The translations under genes and the position numbers were made by a program. Below, in pieces: positions 46,055-55,865 of a stretch of 64,000 nucleotides of DNA. The stretch is from Nordella sp. HKS 07. Lineage in GTDB: Bacteria > Pseudomonadota > Alphaproteobacteria > Rhizobiales > Aestuariivirgaceae. The stretch is taken from the NCBI RefSeq assembly GCF_011046735.1, contig NZ_CP049258.1:4544001-4608000 (forward strand). The letters run 5' to 3'. The notes under the pieces were generated by a model, which was not told the origin of the DNA, searched no databases, and saw nothing but the letters and a program-made list of their open reading frames with translations. How positions within the stretch are numbered: position 1 is the first letter of the stretch; each line of letters opens with the position of its first letter.

Positions 46055-47035
46055 ATGAGACTCGACAATGAACGGCCCAGCGACAATATCGAGGATCGCC
46101 GCGGCCAAGGCGGCGGCTTCGGCTTCCCGCGTGGCGGTGGCGGCGGCTTCCAGATACCGATGGGCGGCGGCGGACGCGGCCTCAGCCTCCAGACCATCAT
46201 ATTGCTGGTGGCAGTCTATCTGATCGCGAAATTCGTCTTCGGCGTGGATCTCCTCCAGATGTTCACCGGGGGAGACCAGGTGCAGCCGCCTGGCCAGCAG
46301 CAGAGCGAGACGCAGCAGCCCTCCGGCGGACAATCCACCAGTCAGACCCAGCAGCAGCAGTCTTCCGGCCAGGCCCAGGTCGACGTGACGGGTGACGCCG
46401 GCAAGGATTTCGTTGCTCGCGTCCTCGGCTCGACCGAACGCGTCTGGACCCAGAAGTTCCAGGAGATCGGCCGTCAATATCAGAAGCCGACCCTCGTCCT
46501 GTTCAACGGCTTCGTGCAGTCGGCTTGCGGCATGGCGCAGTCGGCCATGGGGCCGTTCTATTGCCCGGGCGACAACAAGGTCTATATCGACCTCTCCTTC
46601 TATCAGGACATGAAGAACAAGCTCGGCGCGCCCGGTGATTTCGCCCAGGCCTATGTAATCGCGCACGAGGTAGGCCACCACGTCCAGAACCAGCTCGGCA
46701 TCGCCGCCAAGGTCACCGAGGCGCGCATGCAGGCTTCGGAAGCCGAGGCCAATGCCCTGTCGGTCCGCATGGAGCTGCAGGCCGATTGCTTCGCCGGCAT
46801 TTGGGCCAAGACCGCCAATGACAAGAATAAAATTCTCGAGGAAGGCGATGTCGAGGAAGGCCTGAATGCAGCATCGGCTATTGGCGACGACCGCCTGCAG
46901 CGCCGGTCGCAAGGCTATGTCGTTCCGGAATCCTTCACCCATGGCACGTCCGAGCAGCGCGTGCGCTGGTTCAAGCGCGGCCTCGAGACGGGCGACATGA
47001 AATCCTGTGATACCTTCGCGACCGATCAGATCTGA
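46055..47035 (+). CDS. YpfJ-type neutral zinc metallopeptidase
   Basis: 326 residues. Glycine-rich cytoplasmic N-terminus ([18 protein letters not shown]), one transmembrane helix ([19 protein letters not shown]), a Gln-rich linker ([12 protein letters not shown]) and then the periplasmic zinc_peptidase domain with [14 protein letters not shown], the HExxH zinc motif, and a further [23 protein letters not shown]. Role unknown. The Gln-Ser linker is typical of the family. It is followed by a strong hairpin shared with the gene on the other strand. Confidence 0.92.
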   Translation: MRLDNERPSDNIEDRRGQGGGFGFPRGGGGGFQIPMGGGGRGLSLQTIILLVAVYLIAKFVFGVDLLQMFTGGDQVQPPGQQQSETQQPSGGQSTSQTQQQQSSGQAQVDVTGDAGKDFVARVLGSTERVWTQKFQEIGRQYQKPTLVLFNGFVQSACGMAQSAMGPFYCPGDNKVYIDLSFYQDMKNKLGAPGDFAQAYVIAHEVGHHVQNQLGIAAKVTEARMQASEAEANALSVRMELQADCFAGIWAKTANDKNKILEEGDVEEGLNAASAIGDDRLQRRSQGYVVPESFTHGTSEQRVRWFKRGLETGDMKSCDTFATDQI

Positions 47036-47063
47036 TCGGTAGTGTGGGGTTCTGAAACAAAAG

Positions 47064-47090
47064 CGGGCGCTCCGATTGCCGGGGCGCCCG
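47064..47090. terminator. Bidirectional hairpin terminator
   Basis: Stem CGGGCGC / GCGCCCG, preceded by AAAGAG-like A-rich sequence (AACAAAAG) and followed by TTCGCATTCG. It lies between the convergent metallopeptidase gene and the 92-residue gene at 47113, and the A-rich side serves as the T run for the minus-strand gene. Confidence 0.7.
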
Positions 47091-47112
47091 TTCGCATTCG
47101 TGTAAGGATCTG

Positions 47113-47391
47113 TCAGCCCTTGCTCATCGCATTCTTGATGAGACCGGCGATGACCGTGAGGATCGCGCCGCCGCCCGCGCCACCGATCACGCTCTGGATG
47201 ATATTGCTCGACGTGGCGGAGGCGTCGGCCGCCGACATGCCCATGTAGTGCTGGAGAATCTGGCCGAGGATGAGGCCGCCAACTGCGCCGACGATAGAAT
47301 TGCCGACTGTGCCGAGGCTGGCATTCTTGACCGCAGCGCCGGCCCCGTTGCCGCCCAGCGCGCCGAGGACTAGCTGAATGATGAAATCCAT
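47113..47391 (-). CDS. Small glycine-rich membrane-associated protein, unknown
   Basis: 92 residues with repeated small-residue helices: [38 protein letters not shown] and [26 protein letters not shown]. The GxxxG pattern suggests helix packing in a membrane or amphipathic oligomers. No cysteine or charged active site is seen. I do not recognise the family. It is convergent with the metallopeptidase and upstream of nothing on its strand. Confidence 0.7.
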   Translation of the reverse strand: MDFIIQLVLGALGGNGAGAAVKNASLGTVGNSIVGAVGGLILGQILQHYMGMSAADASATSSNIIQSVIGGAGGGAILTVIAGLIKNAMSKG

Positions 47392-47506
47392 GACTTAACC
47401 CCTCTATGGTTGCCCAAAGCTGCATTTCTGCAGCTTCTGGGAGTCTATACCTCCACCGACCAGCGTAAAGAGCGATTATCGGCGCTGTGCATAGACTGGT
47501 TCAGAG

Positions 47507-48943
47507 TCAATAGGCATTCTGGGTTTTGAGCAGCGCCAAGGGAGTTCGCGCGAGGATGTAGAGATCGAAGCCGAGCGACCACCGATCGATGTAGTCGAGG
47601 TCGTAAAGGACACGCTGCTCGATCTTCTCCTTGGTGTCGGTCTCGCCGCGCCAGCCATTGATCTGGGCCCACCCGGTGATCCCCGGTCTCACCCGGTGGC
47701 GGGCGAAATATCCGTCGACGACTTGTTCGTAGAGCGCTTCCTGCGCCTTTGCCTGGGTGGCGTGCGGGCGTGGTCCGACAAGAGAAAGGTCACCTTTCAA
47801 CACATTGAAAAGCTGGGGTAATTCATCGAGCGAGGTCTTGCGGATGAAACGCCCGACGAGAGTCACGCGCGGGTCACCCTTGCTTACCAGGCGTGTTGCG
47901 TCGGCGTCGGCCAGAGCGACATGCATCGAGCGGAATTTGTAGATCTCGATGAGCTCGTTGTTGAAGCCGTAGCGGCGCTGTTTGAACAGGATGGGTCCCT
48001 TGCTGTCGAGGCGAACCGCGAGCGCGGTCGCGGCAAGGACAGGCCACAGCAGGACGATGAACAGGAGCGCCAGAGTCCGATCCATCGCCGCCTTGAGGAA
48101 GGACGACCAGCCGGTCAGCGGGCGGTCGAAGACGGCGAGCAGCGGCAGGTTGCCAAGATGTGTATAGGCGCGCGGGCTCAATTTGAGCTTGGAGGCCTGG
48201 CCACTGATTCGGATGTCCACAGGCAGTTCCCAAAGCCGCTTCAGGATCTGCAGTAGCCGCGCTTCGGCGGATAGCGGTATCGCGACGATGATGAGATCGA
48301 CCCGATTCTCACGCGCGAAACCGGCAAGCGCGCTGATCTTGCCGAGCTTCTTATGGGTGCGGACCGCTTCCGGGCTCCTGTCGTCGAAGCGGTCGTCGAA
48401 CAGGCCGACAATATCGATGTCGAGGCCGGGGGAAGATTCGAGCGACTCGATGGCTTCCTCGGCCGCCTTGCCGCCGCCGACGATGGCGATGCGCTTGGTG
48501 AATCGGCCGGCACGGTCGAGAGGTCTGACCCACAAAGCGACGGCACCGCGCGTCACGATCAGATAGGCCGCTACGAGGAGTGCCCAGCTGTCGAGCCACA
48601 ACAAGGGAAGAGCAATGAGGCCGAGCCAGGCCAGGAGAAAGTTGAAGGCACCCGCCGCGAGACAGGTCAGGATGGAAAACAGGATGGACCGGAAGCCGTG
48701 ACGCAGCGAGGTGATGTCGTAGAGACCGAAGCTGCGCATCGCGACCATGGCAAGCAGCACCAGCTCGAGGACGAAAAAGCCGATGAGGGCGTTATTGTCA
48801 CCAGTGCCGGGGAGGTTCGCGAAGCCGAGCGTAAGGACGAGCCCGCCAAAGCAGAGGAAGACGAAGTCGAGCCCCTTGAGCAGACGCTGGAATACTTCCA
48901 CATCGATATAGGACTTGCGCCCCTCAGTCCGCCTCTCGACCAT
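47507..48943 (-). CDS. Undecaprenyl-phosphate sugar phosphotransferase (WcaJ/ExoY type)
   Basis: 478 residues from ATG 48943 (GGGGGA upstream). Four membrane segments ([41 protein letters not shown] and the following pair), a Rossmann-like soluble domain ([19 protein letters not shown]), a fifth membrane segment ([21 protein letters not shown]) and the catalytic bacterial sugar transferase domain: [52 protein letters not shown] and [19 protein letters not shown]. It loads glucose- or galactose-1-phosphate onto undecaprenyl phosphate for exopolysaccharide. No other polysaccharide genes are adjacent. Confidence 0.92.
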   Translation of the reverse strand: MVERRTEGRKSYIDVEVFQRLLKGLDFVFLCFGGLVLTLGFANLPGTGDNNALIGFFVLELVLLAMVAMRSFGLYDITSLRHGFRSILFSILTCLAAGAFNFLLAWLGLIALPLLWLDSWALLVAAYLIVTRGAVALWVRPLDRAGRFTKRIAIVGGGKAAEEAIESLESSPGLDIDIVGLFDDRFDDRSPEAVRTHKKLGKISALAGFARENRVDLIIVAIPLSAEARLLQILKRLWELPVDIRISGQASKLKLSPRAYTHLGNLPLLAVFDRPLTGWSSFLKAAMDRTLALLFIVLLWPVLAATALAVRLDSKGPILFKQRRYGFNNELIEIYKFRSMHVALADADATRLVSKGDPRVTLVGRFIRKTSLDELPQLFNVLKGDLSLVGPRPHATQAKAQEALYEQVVDGYFARHRVRPGITGWAQINGWRGETDTKEKIEQRVLYDLDYIDRWSLGFDLYILARTPLALLKTQNAY

Positions 48944-49529
48944 TCCAGGTCCCCCGCCCACCTGCCTCGTCGCCTCGAATTCAATTCAAATCCGAGGAGT
49001 CGAAATCGTTATCAATCCATTTGGAGCTTACGCACCTCGAAGTCGAGCGATTTGACTGCACGTGCTCCCGATTCGCGAGGCCCTTAACATGGGGGCGTAT
49101 AAGCAGTGGTAAAGTATCTGGACTGGCCGGCGGTCCCGCCAAAAATAAACCCCGCACGAGATGCGGGGTTTGAAGGGGTCGGGTGCTGTCAGGAGACGGG
49201 AACAAATTCGGGCGAAGCCGTCTCGTGTCATGAGCACCGTATCATTTCGGGCCGCCTGATTCACGTTAATCAGCGGTTAAGCCTGATGACTTGTTAAGGC
49301 ATTCCGTGCGATTTTAATGAAAGAAGCGTGCCCTTCCGGCCAATTGAAGGCGATTGGAAAAGGTTCTAGACCACAGGACTGTCTCTCAGACATCGAGTAC
49401 ACAAGATAAGTCGCGTTTTGCGCAGGTTAGGGGAAACCAGTGCCCATTTTCCCGGCCGGGTGCGGATGGATGCCGCAGTCTTGCCATCTGTGCATGTAGT
49501 TAATCAATAAGGGCTGTGGAGGAAGTGCA
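48944..49529. other. Intergenic region with an orphan hairpin
   Basis: 586 bases between divergent genes. It contains one perfect hairpin at 49147-49171 (AAACCCCGCA, loop, ATGCGGGGTTT) that looks like a terminator yet has no gene in front of it. A run of T-rich and TTAAC sequences follows. No ORF, RNA or repeat is convincing otherwise. Confidence 0.5.
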
Positions 49530-50159
49530 GTGTCCGGACCAGTTTTGACGCGTCGAAACTTCATTGCGGGAGCCCTGGCCTGCGCCTCGCCCCTGCCGGT
49601 TGGCCTTATGACGACGCCCGCCTGGGCCGATCAGGACCCCGACGATCCGTTCGCGCTTCCGCCTTTCGACGAGAAGAAGCTGCCGAAGGACTTCCGCCGT
49701 ACGGTGGTTGAGTATCCGACGCGCCATTGGCCCGGCACCATCATCATCAACACAGGCTCGCGTCAGCTGTTTCTGGTCCTCGAGAACCAGCAGGCGATAC
49801 GTTTCGGCTGCGCCGTCGGCCGCGACGGCTTCCGCTGGGCCGGGCTTGCCGATGTGGGCCGCAAGGTGATGTGGCCGCGCTGGACGCCGCCCAAGGACAT
49901 GATCGAGCGCAGCCCCGAAAAGGCGAAATGGAAGGACGGGATGCCGGGAGGGCCTCAGAACCCTCTGGGGGCGCGGGCACTCTATTTGTTCCAAAATGGC
50001 GGCGACACGCTTTATCGCATCCACGGCACCAACGAGCCGATGTCGATCGGCAAGAATGCATCTTCCGGCTGCATCCGCATGATCAATCAAGATGTCATCG
50101 AACTCTATCGCCGCACGCCCGTCGGTTCGCGGGTCGTCGTCATGGCGGAGGGCATTTGA
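49530..50159 (+). CDS. L,D-transpeptidase (YkuD domain)
   Basis: 209 residues from GTG 49530, with GGAGGAA upstream. A Tat-like signal (TRRNFIAGALACASPLPVGLM) is followed by a short linker and the YkuD domain: TIIINTGSRQLFLVLENQQAIRFGCAVGRDGF, and the catalytic motif IHGTNEPMSIGKNASSGCIRM with His and Cys. The family makes 3-3 crosslinks in peptidoglycan or attaches lipoproteins to it. The next gene, a lipoprotein, overlaps by one base. Confidence 0.92.
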   Translation: MSGPVLTRRNFIAGALACASPLPVGLMTTPAWADQDPDDPFALPPFDEKKLPKDFRRTVVEYPTRHWPGTIIINTGSRQLFLVLENQQAIRFGCAVGRDGFRWAGLADVGRKVMWPRWTPPKDMIERSPEKAKWKDGMPGGPQNPLGARALYLFQNGGDTLYRIHGTNEPMSIGKNASSGCIRMINQDVIELYRRTPVGSRVVVMAEGI

Positions 50160-50584
50160 TGCGAGCCTCCCGTATCAAGGTTTGCACGGTTATCGCTTTT
50201 GTTGCCCTTCTCCTGGGTGCCTGCAGCTCGAGTTCGACACGCGTCGATGATACGGGCGTCAGCGTGCCGCCGCCGCCCACGGTTCCGACCGGCCCGATGA
50301 AGGCGGGTGAGATCATGAAAATCCTGTCGGGCAACAGTTTCCGCTTCACGCGCGCTGGGAACCGCACCGGCACCACGACCTTCAACAGCGACGGCACCTT
50401 CAGCTACCAGGAAAACGGCAAGGGCGAGGGCACCGGCATCTGGCAGGCGAGCGACGGCTCGCTCTGCGAGGCCTTCAACCCGACGAGCTTCCTTCCCAGA
50501 GGCACGCGGACAGAGTGTTCCCCGTTCAAGCAGACGTCACAGGGCACTTATGCGGCCGGCAGCGCCATGTTCGAGGCGATGTAG
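50159..50584 (+). CDS. Small lipoprotein of unknown function
   Basis: 141 residues. Lipoprotein signal with lipobox LLLGACSS (Cys at about residue 22) and a short Ser/Pro linker (VPPPPTVPTGP). The body FRFTRAGNRTGTTTFNSDGTFSYQENGKGEGTGIWQASDG resembles a small beta-barrel-like domain seen in uncharacterised rhizobial proteins. It overlaps the L,D-transpeptidase gene (TGATG) and could be a partner anchored in the outer membrane. Confidence 0.75.
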   Translation: MRASRIKVCTVIAFVALLLGACSSSSTRVDDTGVSVPPPPTVPTGPMKAGEIMKILSGNSFRFTRAGNRTGTTTFNSDGTFSYQENGKGEGTGIWQASDGSLCEAFNPTSFLPRGTRTECSPFKQTSQGTYAAGSAMFEAM

Positions 50585-50690
50585 GCGGGATCGGTTTGGA
50601 CCCTACCGTCTGACGCTTATGCCTTCGCATGAGGCGCGCTCGGAGGGTAGCCTTGCAGCCGCCTCGTAACCTGTGGTTTAGTATCCGTAA

Positions 50691-52304
50691 ATGAAGAAAT
50701 TCCGTCCGAAGGCAGCTCCTGCCGCACCGCTCTTCAGGCAGCCTGACCGGGTGCTCGAGGCCATCAAGAAAATCGGAACTTTGGTGCATAAGAAGGAGTG
50801 GGCCACTGCCGAGGCCGATGCCCTGAAGCTTTTGCAGGACCATCCGAACAGGCCGGATGTCCATAACATTCTGGGCATCATCTACAAGCAGCAGAACAAG
50901 CGTGGTCCGGCCCTGAAGCATCTTGAATTTGCGGCCAAGGCCGAGCCGCGGAATCCCATTTATCTGAACAATGTCGGCCGATTCTATCTCGATTCCAGGG
51001 CGATCGAGCTGGCTCTGCCTTTCCTCCACAACGCCTTGCTCATCAATCCGAAGCAGACGGAGACGCTGCTGGCAATCGGTGAATATTACCGGCAGGTCGG
51101 CAAGGCCGCTCTCGCCTTGCCCTATCTCGAGCGCGCCCGCGGGCTGAGCCCGGACGACAATAGAGTGAAAATGGCGATCGCCGAAAGCTTTGATGTCGTG
51201 GGAAGGCTGGACGAATCCAACCGACTCTATGAAGAGTTGCGGGGCGACCGCCGGTACCTCGCAATGTCTCTCTACCGTTTGGCAATGAACCAACCCACGG
51301 AACTTCATGGCCTAGTCATGAGTGAGGCCCAGAAGCTTCTGGAAGGAGCCGAGCAGGACGACAAGGAGGCGAGCATGCTGCATACTTCCTTGGGGTTCAT
51401 CCATGAAAAGGCCGGGCGATATCCATTGGCGTTCAGGCATTTTGAAGAGGCCAATCGCCTGGGGAAAATGGATGCCGGCATAGAAATTTTCCGGAAATGG
51501 GTGGATAGCGTCATCGCCGCCTTTACGCCAGAAACCTTGCGCGCCCACGCGCATAAGGGCAGCCCGAGCGAGATTCCGGTGCTTGTGGTCGGCATGCCCC
51601 GTTCCGGCACGACCCTGACCGAACAAGTGATCGCAAGTCACGGTCAGGCCGCGGGCGCTGGTGAATTGCAACGAATCAATCAGTTGGCCAGATCTCTCCA
51701 ATTCGCATCTGGCCGACCGGTAGACAGGTTATTCGCGACCTTGGAGACGATGCCGCCCCCGTCGCTGCGTGAATTCGCGGACAATTACGTGAAGCTTCTG
51801 GAGTTTCATGGTCCAAAGGCGCTACGGGTCGTCGACAAGATGCCGCACAATTTTATCAATCTCGGGGTGGTCGCGATGCTGTGGCCGAGTGCCCGTATCG
51901 TCCACTGCAAACGCAACCCGGTCGACACATGCTGGTCCTGCTTCCAGAACCCGCTCAACGATGCGCATCCCTACAGTCGTGATCTGGTCTCTCTCGGCCT
52001 GTATTATCGCGAATATTCGCGTCTCATGGATCACTGGAAGCAGCTGATGCCGCACCAGATCTACGAGCTCAACTACGAGAAGTTCACAGCAGACTTCGAG
52101 GCTGAGGCGCGCAAGATGATTGATTTTCTGGGCCTGTCCTGGGACGAGGCGTGCCTCAACTTCCATGAAAGCGGCTCGACCGTTCAGACGTTCAGTCGCC
52201 GCCAGGTCAGGAATCCCGTCTATAAGAGTTCGGTCGAGCGCTGGCGGCGATACGAGAACGAATTGCAGCCCTTGGTGTCGGCCCTGGGGGATCTCGTTCA
52301 CTAG
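50691..52304 (+). CDS. TPR-repeat sulfotransferase
   Basis: 537 residues. TPR repeats fill residues 20-280 (for example NILGIIYKQQNKRGPALKHLEFAAKAEP and LAIGEYYRQVGKAALALPYLERARGLSP). A sulfotransferase domain follows, with the 5'-PSB loop VLVVGMPRSGTTLTEQVIASH binding PAPS and IVHCKRNPVDTCWSCFQNPL, the 3'-PB region. Such fusions in bacteria sulfate peptides or glycans. It is encoded alone. The acceptor may be a cell-surface polysaccharide, but there is no direct evidence. Confidence 0.88.
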   Translation: MKKFRPKAAPAAPLFRQPDRVLEAIKKIGTLVHKKEWATAEADALKLLQDHPNRPDVHNILGIIYKQQNKRGPALKHLEFAAKAEPRNPIYLNNVGRFYLDSRAIELALPFLHNALLINPKQTETLLAIGEYYRQVGKAALALPYLERARGLSPDDNRVKMAIAESFDVVGRLDESNRLYEELRGDRRYLAMSLYRLAMNQPTELHGLVMSEAQKLLEGAEQDDKEASMLHTSLGFIHEKAGRYPLAFRHFEEANRLGKMDAGIEIFRKWVDSVIAAFTPETLRAHAHKGSPSEIPVLVVGMPRSGTTLTEQVIASHGQAAGAGELQRINQLARSLQFASGRPVDRLFATLETMPPPSLREFADNYVKLLEFHGPKALRVVDKMPHNFINLGVVAMLWPSARIVHCKRNPVDTCWSCFQNPLNDAHPYSRDLVSLGLYYREYSRLMDHWKQLMPHQIYELNYEKFTADFEAEARKMIDFLGLSWDEACLNFHESGSTVQTFSRRQVRNPVYKSSVERWRRYENELQPLVSALGDLVH

Positions 52305-52307
52305 ATA

Positions 52308-52388
52308 GAGCATCGGACCGAAAAGCTTGTGGTCGGGCTTGACCCGACCATGCGAAGTGGTTTTCAGACAAACCGATGCGCAAATCAA
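52308..52388. repeat. Rhizobial-type palindromic intergenic repeat, copy 2
   Basis: It opens GAGCATCGGACCGAAAAG, as in the copy at 1721, and ends with the complement CCGATGC. A short hairpin GGTCGGGCTTGACCCGACC is inserted between the arms, so the two repeat types have become nested. Confidence 0.6.
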
Positions 52389-52523
52389 AGAATTAGGTGA
52401 GCATCCGGCGCTCTGGCGCTGCACTTGCCCTTCTGAGCTTTCCCGCACCAGCCAGACTGAAGAGGAAGTCGCATTTCTCCCCGAATGCAGGCGCGGCACT
52501 TCCTCTGAGCGGATAAGCTTCTG

Positions 52524-52636
52524 GCGCGGGACGCAAAAAAGCGGCACCGGTTTTTCGCAAGAATCCCGCGCTAGCATAGAAGAATGGAAGCACGTTTATG
52601 AGCTTGGATTGATTCAATCGAACCTCATCGTGATCT
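52524..52636. repeat. Rhizobial intergenic mosaic-like repeat, copy 2 (inverted)
   Basis: Read on the minus strand it begins AGATCACGATGAGGTTCGAT and contains ATAAACGTGCTTCCATTCTT, parallel to copy 1 at 24110. Both end in a GCGC-to-GCGC palindrome around GCAAAAAACCGG. The remaining part of the 434-base gap shows no gene. Confidence 0.65.
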
Positions 52637-52643
52637 ATGAATC

Positions 52644-52672
52644 AGAAACCCCGCCGCATCGCTGCGACGGGG
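52644..52672 (-). terminator. Rho-independent terminator of the porin gene
   Basis: The 10-bp-class stem CCCCGCCGCA / TGCGACGGGG (one mismatch) is followed by TTTC on the minus strand. It is 67 bases past the porin stop. Confidence 0.7.
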
Positions 52673-52738
52673 CTCTGTAGGAAATCGGCTTGGTGTCAGG
52701 AAGCGGGAGCGATCCCCACCAAGCTACTCTATGTGTAA

Positions 52739-54097
52739 TTACGGGAAGCGGAGCCAGGTGCCGAAGAAGACTTGGAGGCTGTCCGCATCTTGTTCGTCGA
52801 CGAAGACCGCAGCGGCCTGGCCGTTGTTTCGAGTCCCTACAACCACGTTCTCTACGTCCTGGAAGTCGACATAGGTCGCACCGACACCCAAAGTGACCTG
52901 GCTGACCGGATCCCAGTAGATGCCGCCGCCGACGCCGAGAGCCGTGCCGGCTTCGTCATAGTCTTCATAACCGACACCCAGTTCGATGCGGGTGTCTTCC
53001 GTGATGTTGGCCAGCAAGCCGAGCGAGGCAGCCCAGAAGTCTTCGTCGACCGTGAGCGGGGAGATGTTGTTGGCGTACTGATTGGTGCCCTGGCCAACGA
53101 CACCACCGGCCGTCAGCTGGAACATCTCGCCGAGGCCAATGGTAGCGCCGCCACCGACCGCCCAGTCATCACTATCACCCATATCATCCTGCTGATACAT
53201 GCCGACGATCTGGCCGGTGAAGGCATCCGACGAATACATCACATAGCCTTCGACGGCGGGAATGTCGCTGCGGTCAGCCTGCCGTGTGGAGACGAGATTA
53301 GTAACAATGGCGGTGGTCGGCCCGCCGGTCCCCGGGACAACCACCGCGGCCGTCGTAACGTCGAAGGTCGTGCCAGCGTCCGAGTCCTCAACCGAGATCG
53401 CGAAGGACAGCGGGCCGGAGGCATAGGTCAGGCGCATCTGCTCGTTATTGGGGTTCGACGGGCCGAAGGACCGCACCGGGCCGGTAGCCGCGACCCAGTC
53501 CCAACCCACCTGCAACGCGCCGGTGTTGTCGTTATAGCCGGCCATCAGCTCCCAGTCCGGAGCGAATTTCCACCAGCCATAGGCCTTGTTCATCTTGGTG
53601 TTTTCGGAATAATCATTGAAGTTGCCGCCACCGGAGGCTTCCAGACGGAAATAGCCGCCGACTTCGCCGACCGCCGTGTCTGCCTTGCCCTTGATGAAGA
53701 TACGGCCACGGACGGCGAGGTCCGCATTGTCGTCGAAGTCCGGAGTATTGATGTCCGTATAGATTATCGCGGTGCGGATTTCACCCGACACCGACACTTC
53801 GGCGGCCGGAGCTACGTCAGCCGTCGGAAGGACCGACAGCGTGAAGCCCGAATCGTCACGAACCTGGTCTGCGTTACGCTCCGGCAGGACGCCCTCATAG
53901 GTGCCCTGGCCGTCGCGGAACGTCAGAAGGCTGTAGCCTGAAGGCATCGAGGCCTGCGGCTGAGCCTCAAGCTGCGACACCCGCGTCTGCAGAGCCTCGA
54001 TCTGCGCCTTGAGAGCGCTGAGATCGTCGGCTCGGGCAGCGGTGGCCGTTACGGCAAGAGCCGCACCGCCCAGAAGCGCCCACTTCATCGTTTTCAT
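52739..54097 (-). CDS. Outer membrane porin of the rhizobial type
   Basis: 452 residues. Signal peptide MKTMKWALLGGAALAVTATAARA, an N-terminal coiled coil (LSALKAQIEALQTRVSQLEAQ), then a 16-stranded porin barrel. The end is a classical C-terminal aromatic strand (VFFGTWLRFP), except that it ends in Pro rather than Phe. Motifs like SVSGEIRTAIIYTD, GYFRLEASGG and NKAYGWWKFAPDW fit the RopA/Omp2-type family. It mediates passive entry of small hydrophilic solutes. Confidence 0.9.
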   Translation of the reverse strand: MKTMKWALLGGAALAVTATAARADDLSALKAQIEALQTRVSQLEAQPQASMPSGYSLLTFRDGQGTYEGVLPERNADQVRDDSGFTLSVLPTADVAPAAEVSVSGEIRTAIIYTDINTPDFDDNADLAVRGRIFIKGKADTAVGEVGGYFRLEASGGGNFNDYSENTKMNKAYGWWKFAPDWELMAGYNDNTGALQVGWDWVAATGPVRSFGPSNPNNEQMRLTYASGPLSFAISVEDSDAGTTFDVTTAAVVVPGTGGPTTAIVTNLVSTRQADRSDIPAVEGYVMYSSDAFTGQIVGMYQQDDMGDSDDWAVGGGATIGLGEMFQLTAGGVVGQGTNQYANNISPLTVDEDFWAASLGLLANITEDTRIELGVGYEDYDEAGTALGVGGGIYWDPVSQVTLGVGATYVDFQDVENVVVGTRNNGQAAAVFVDEQDADSLQVFFGTWLRFP

Positions 54098-54416
54098 TTA
54101 TGTCTCTCCCACTTCTTGGAGTTTTAAAGTGGCCCCCCCGATCCCCTACAAAACCGGTCTGGAAGGCTGCACGACCTGAATCGCGCATGAGCGTACCTTC
54201 TTCCCCGCGGGTTCCAGCGTCAAGTAACCTGGCCATCACCGTGGCAGAATCCTGACGAGTGTTGCCTATATGCCACAATCACGGTCGGGCAGGTTTCGCC
54301 CATGAGCGACGATACGGAAGGCCTCAAAGCGCCCACAACTTTAAGTTGTGTGCGGGGCGGAGAAGTCCATAAACCCTGATTAACCTGATAAATACGTCGC
54401 ATCGACCGGGCTGGCG
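54098..54416. other. Upstream region of the porin gene
   Basis: 319 bases between the porin start and the ureidoglycine aminohydrolase stop. A TTTAAAGTGG/ACAACTTTAAGTTGT palindromic stretch lies at about 54327-54350 (ACAACTTTAAGTTGT is a perfect palindrome and could be an operator). No ORF is convincing. Confidence 0.45.
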
Positions 54417-55244
54417 CTATCTGAAGCTCGGCAGGCGCATGTGCCGGTTGACGTCCTTGTAGAGGAGGTAACGGAAGTTCCCTGGTCCGCCGGCGTAGCA
54501 GGCCTGCGGGCAGAAGGCCCGGAGCCACATGAAGTCGCCGGCTTCCACTTCGACCCAGTCCTGATTCAGCCGGTACACCGCCTTACCCTCCAGCACATAG
54601 AGCCCATGCTCCATGACGTGTGTTTCGGCGAAGGGAATCACCGCCCCCGGGGCCAGAGTTACAATCGTGACATGCATGTCATGGCGCAGGTCGGCGAGGT
54701 CGACGAAGCGGGTGGTCGCCCAGCGGCCCTCGGTGCCCGGCATCGGGGCAGGGGCTATGTCCTTCTCATTGGTGACGAAAGCGGGAGGAGGCTCGAGGCC
54801 CTGGACCGCCTCATATGATTTGCGGATCCAGTGGAACTTGACGGCCATGGCGCCGTCATTGCGCACCGCCCAGGCCGCCGCCGGCGGAATAAAGGCATAG
54901 CCCCCCGGCTCCATGTCGTGGCTCTTGCCGGCCACGGTGAGTTTCAGCCGGCCCTCGACGATGAACAGGACACCCTCGGCCTTGTCGTCAGGCTCAGGCT
55001 GCGTGCTCCCGCCGCCCGGACCGACTTCCATGATGTACTGCGAGAAAGTCTCGGCAAAACCCGAGAGCGGGCGGGCGATGACCCAGACCCGGGTCTTTTC
55101 CCAGAAAGGCAGGTAGCTGGTGACGATGTCGCGCATGACGCCCTTGGGAATGACGGCATAGGCTTCGGTGAAAACGGCCCGCCCGGTAAGGATATCGCTT
55201 TGTGGCGGATGGCCGCCGAGGGCGGAGAAATAAGAGGAAGTCAT
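54417..55244 (-). CDS. (S)-Ureidoglycine aminohydrolase
   Basis: 275 residues, two cupin domains in one chain. It releases ammonia from (S)-ureidoglycine in the allantoin pathway. Seen: the N-terminal cupin (GGGSTQPEPDDKAEGVLFIVEGRLKLTV) and the C-terminal catalytic cupin with Mn ligands in FAETHVMEHGLYVLEGKAVYRLNQ and DFMWLRAFCPQACYAGGPGNFRYLLYKDVNRH. These blocks are specific to the family (E. coli AllE/YlbA). No other purine degradation genes lie in the window, which suggests the rest is encoded elsewhere. Confidence 0.92.
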   Translation of the reverse strand: MTSSYFSALGGHPPQSDILTGRAVFTEAYAVIPKGVMRDIVTSYLPFWEKTRVWVIARPLSGFAETFSQYIMEVGPGGGSTQPEPDDKAEGVLFIVEGRLKLTVAGKSHDMEPGGYAFIPPAAAWAVRNDGAMAVKFHWIRKSYEAVQGLEPPPAFVTNEKDIAPAPMPGTEGRWATTRFVDLADLRHDMHVTIVTLAPGAVIPFAETHVMEHGLYVLEGKAVYRLNQDWVEVEAGDFMWLRAFCPQACYAGGPGNFRYLLYKDVNRHMRLPSFR

Positions 55245-55429
55245 GGGCTGGCGTCACCTGTCAGGAGTTTTCGCAGGAAAAACTAGGTGAGCCGGGACTC
55301 AAAGTCGAGCACTGAGCACCGCCTGGGCTGTTGCCCAGGTCGGCACGCTGGCGCTGTCACGAAGGCCTCCGTGCCTTCCGAATGCGATGAGACGCCTAGT
55401 CCTGGGATGACGGCGTCGCAAAAGAGGTA

Positions 55430-55780
55430 CTACGGCTGGCCCCGGCTCGCGATATAGGGAACCGTCGGGTTGCCGGTTTGGCGAATTGACCATGTGTTGC
55501 CAGGAGGTCCGCCGCTCTCCCATGTCGTCCTGACCCGGTATTCATCAACCTTTTCCCATTTTCCGCTGTAGGTGGTGCCGTTCCAATTGATGAGTGCGCT
55601 GCCACCGGGTCTCAGTAGGAGCGCACCCTTGTTTTGGCCGTTTCTCTCGCTCCATTTCATGCCCTTCGCAAAGATCGTCTGAGGGTTCTCCACAAGTCCG
55701 CCGGCCGACACTTCTGTCGTGACAACCGAGCCGGCCAGTACCGCCGCAACTCCGGCGAGTATCATTCTGCGAGTGTACAT
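55430..55780 (-). CDS. Small exported protein, unknown
   Basis: 116 residues. A Tat-like or Sec signal MYTRRMILAGVAAVLAGSVVTTEVSA is followed by a body ending in WSIRQTGNPTVPYIASRGQP with several Trp-Gly strands (LINWNGTTYSGKWEKVDEYRVRTTWES). No cysteines remain in the mature form. I do not recognise it. Confidence 0.65.
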   Translation of the reverse strand: MYTRRMILAGVAAVLAGSVVTTEVSAGGLVENPQTIFAKGMKWSERNGQNKGALLLRPGGSALINWNGTTYSGKWEKVDEYRVRTTWESGGPPGNTWSIRQTGNPTVPYIASRGQP

Positions 55781-55865
55781 GGTCTTACTCCCTTACCGTT
55801 TGGCGGAATGCATGGCAGTCTCCGCGCTACCGACGACGCCGCCACGCCACCGGTTTGAGCTCGCG

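Noticed and set aside
45377-47425. A 682-codon open frame on the minus strand opposite panE and the metallopeptidase
   Set aside because: It runs across two real genes and a terminator; composition is that of an antisense shadow.
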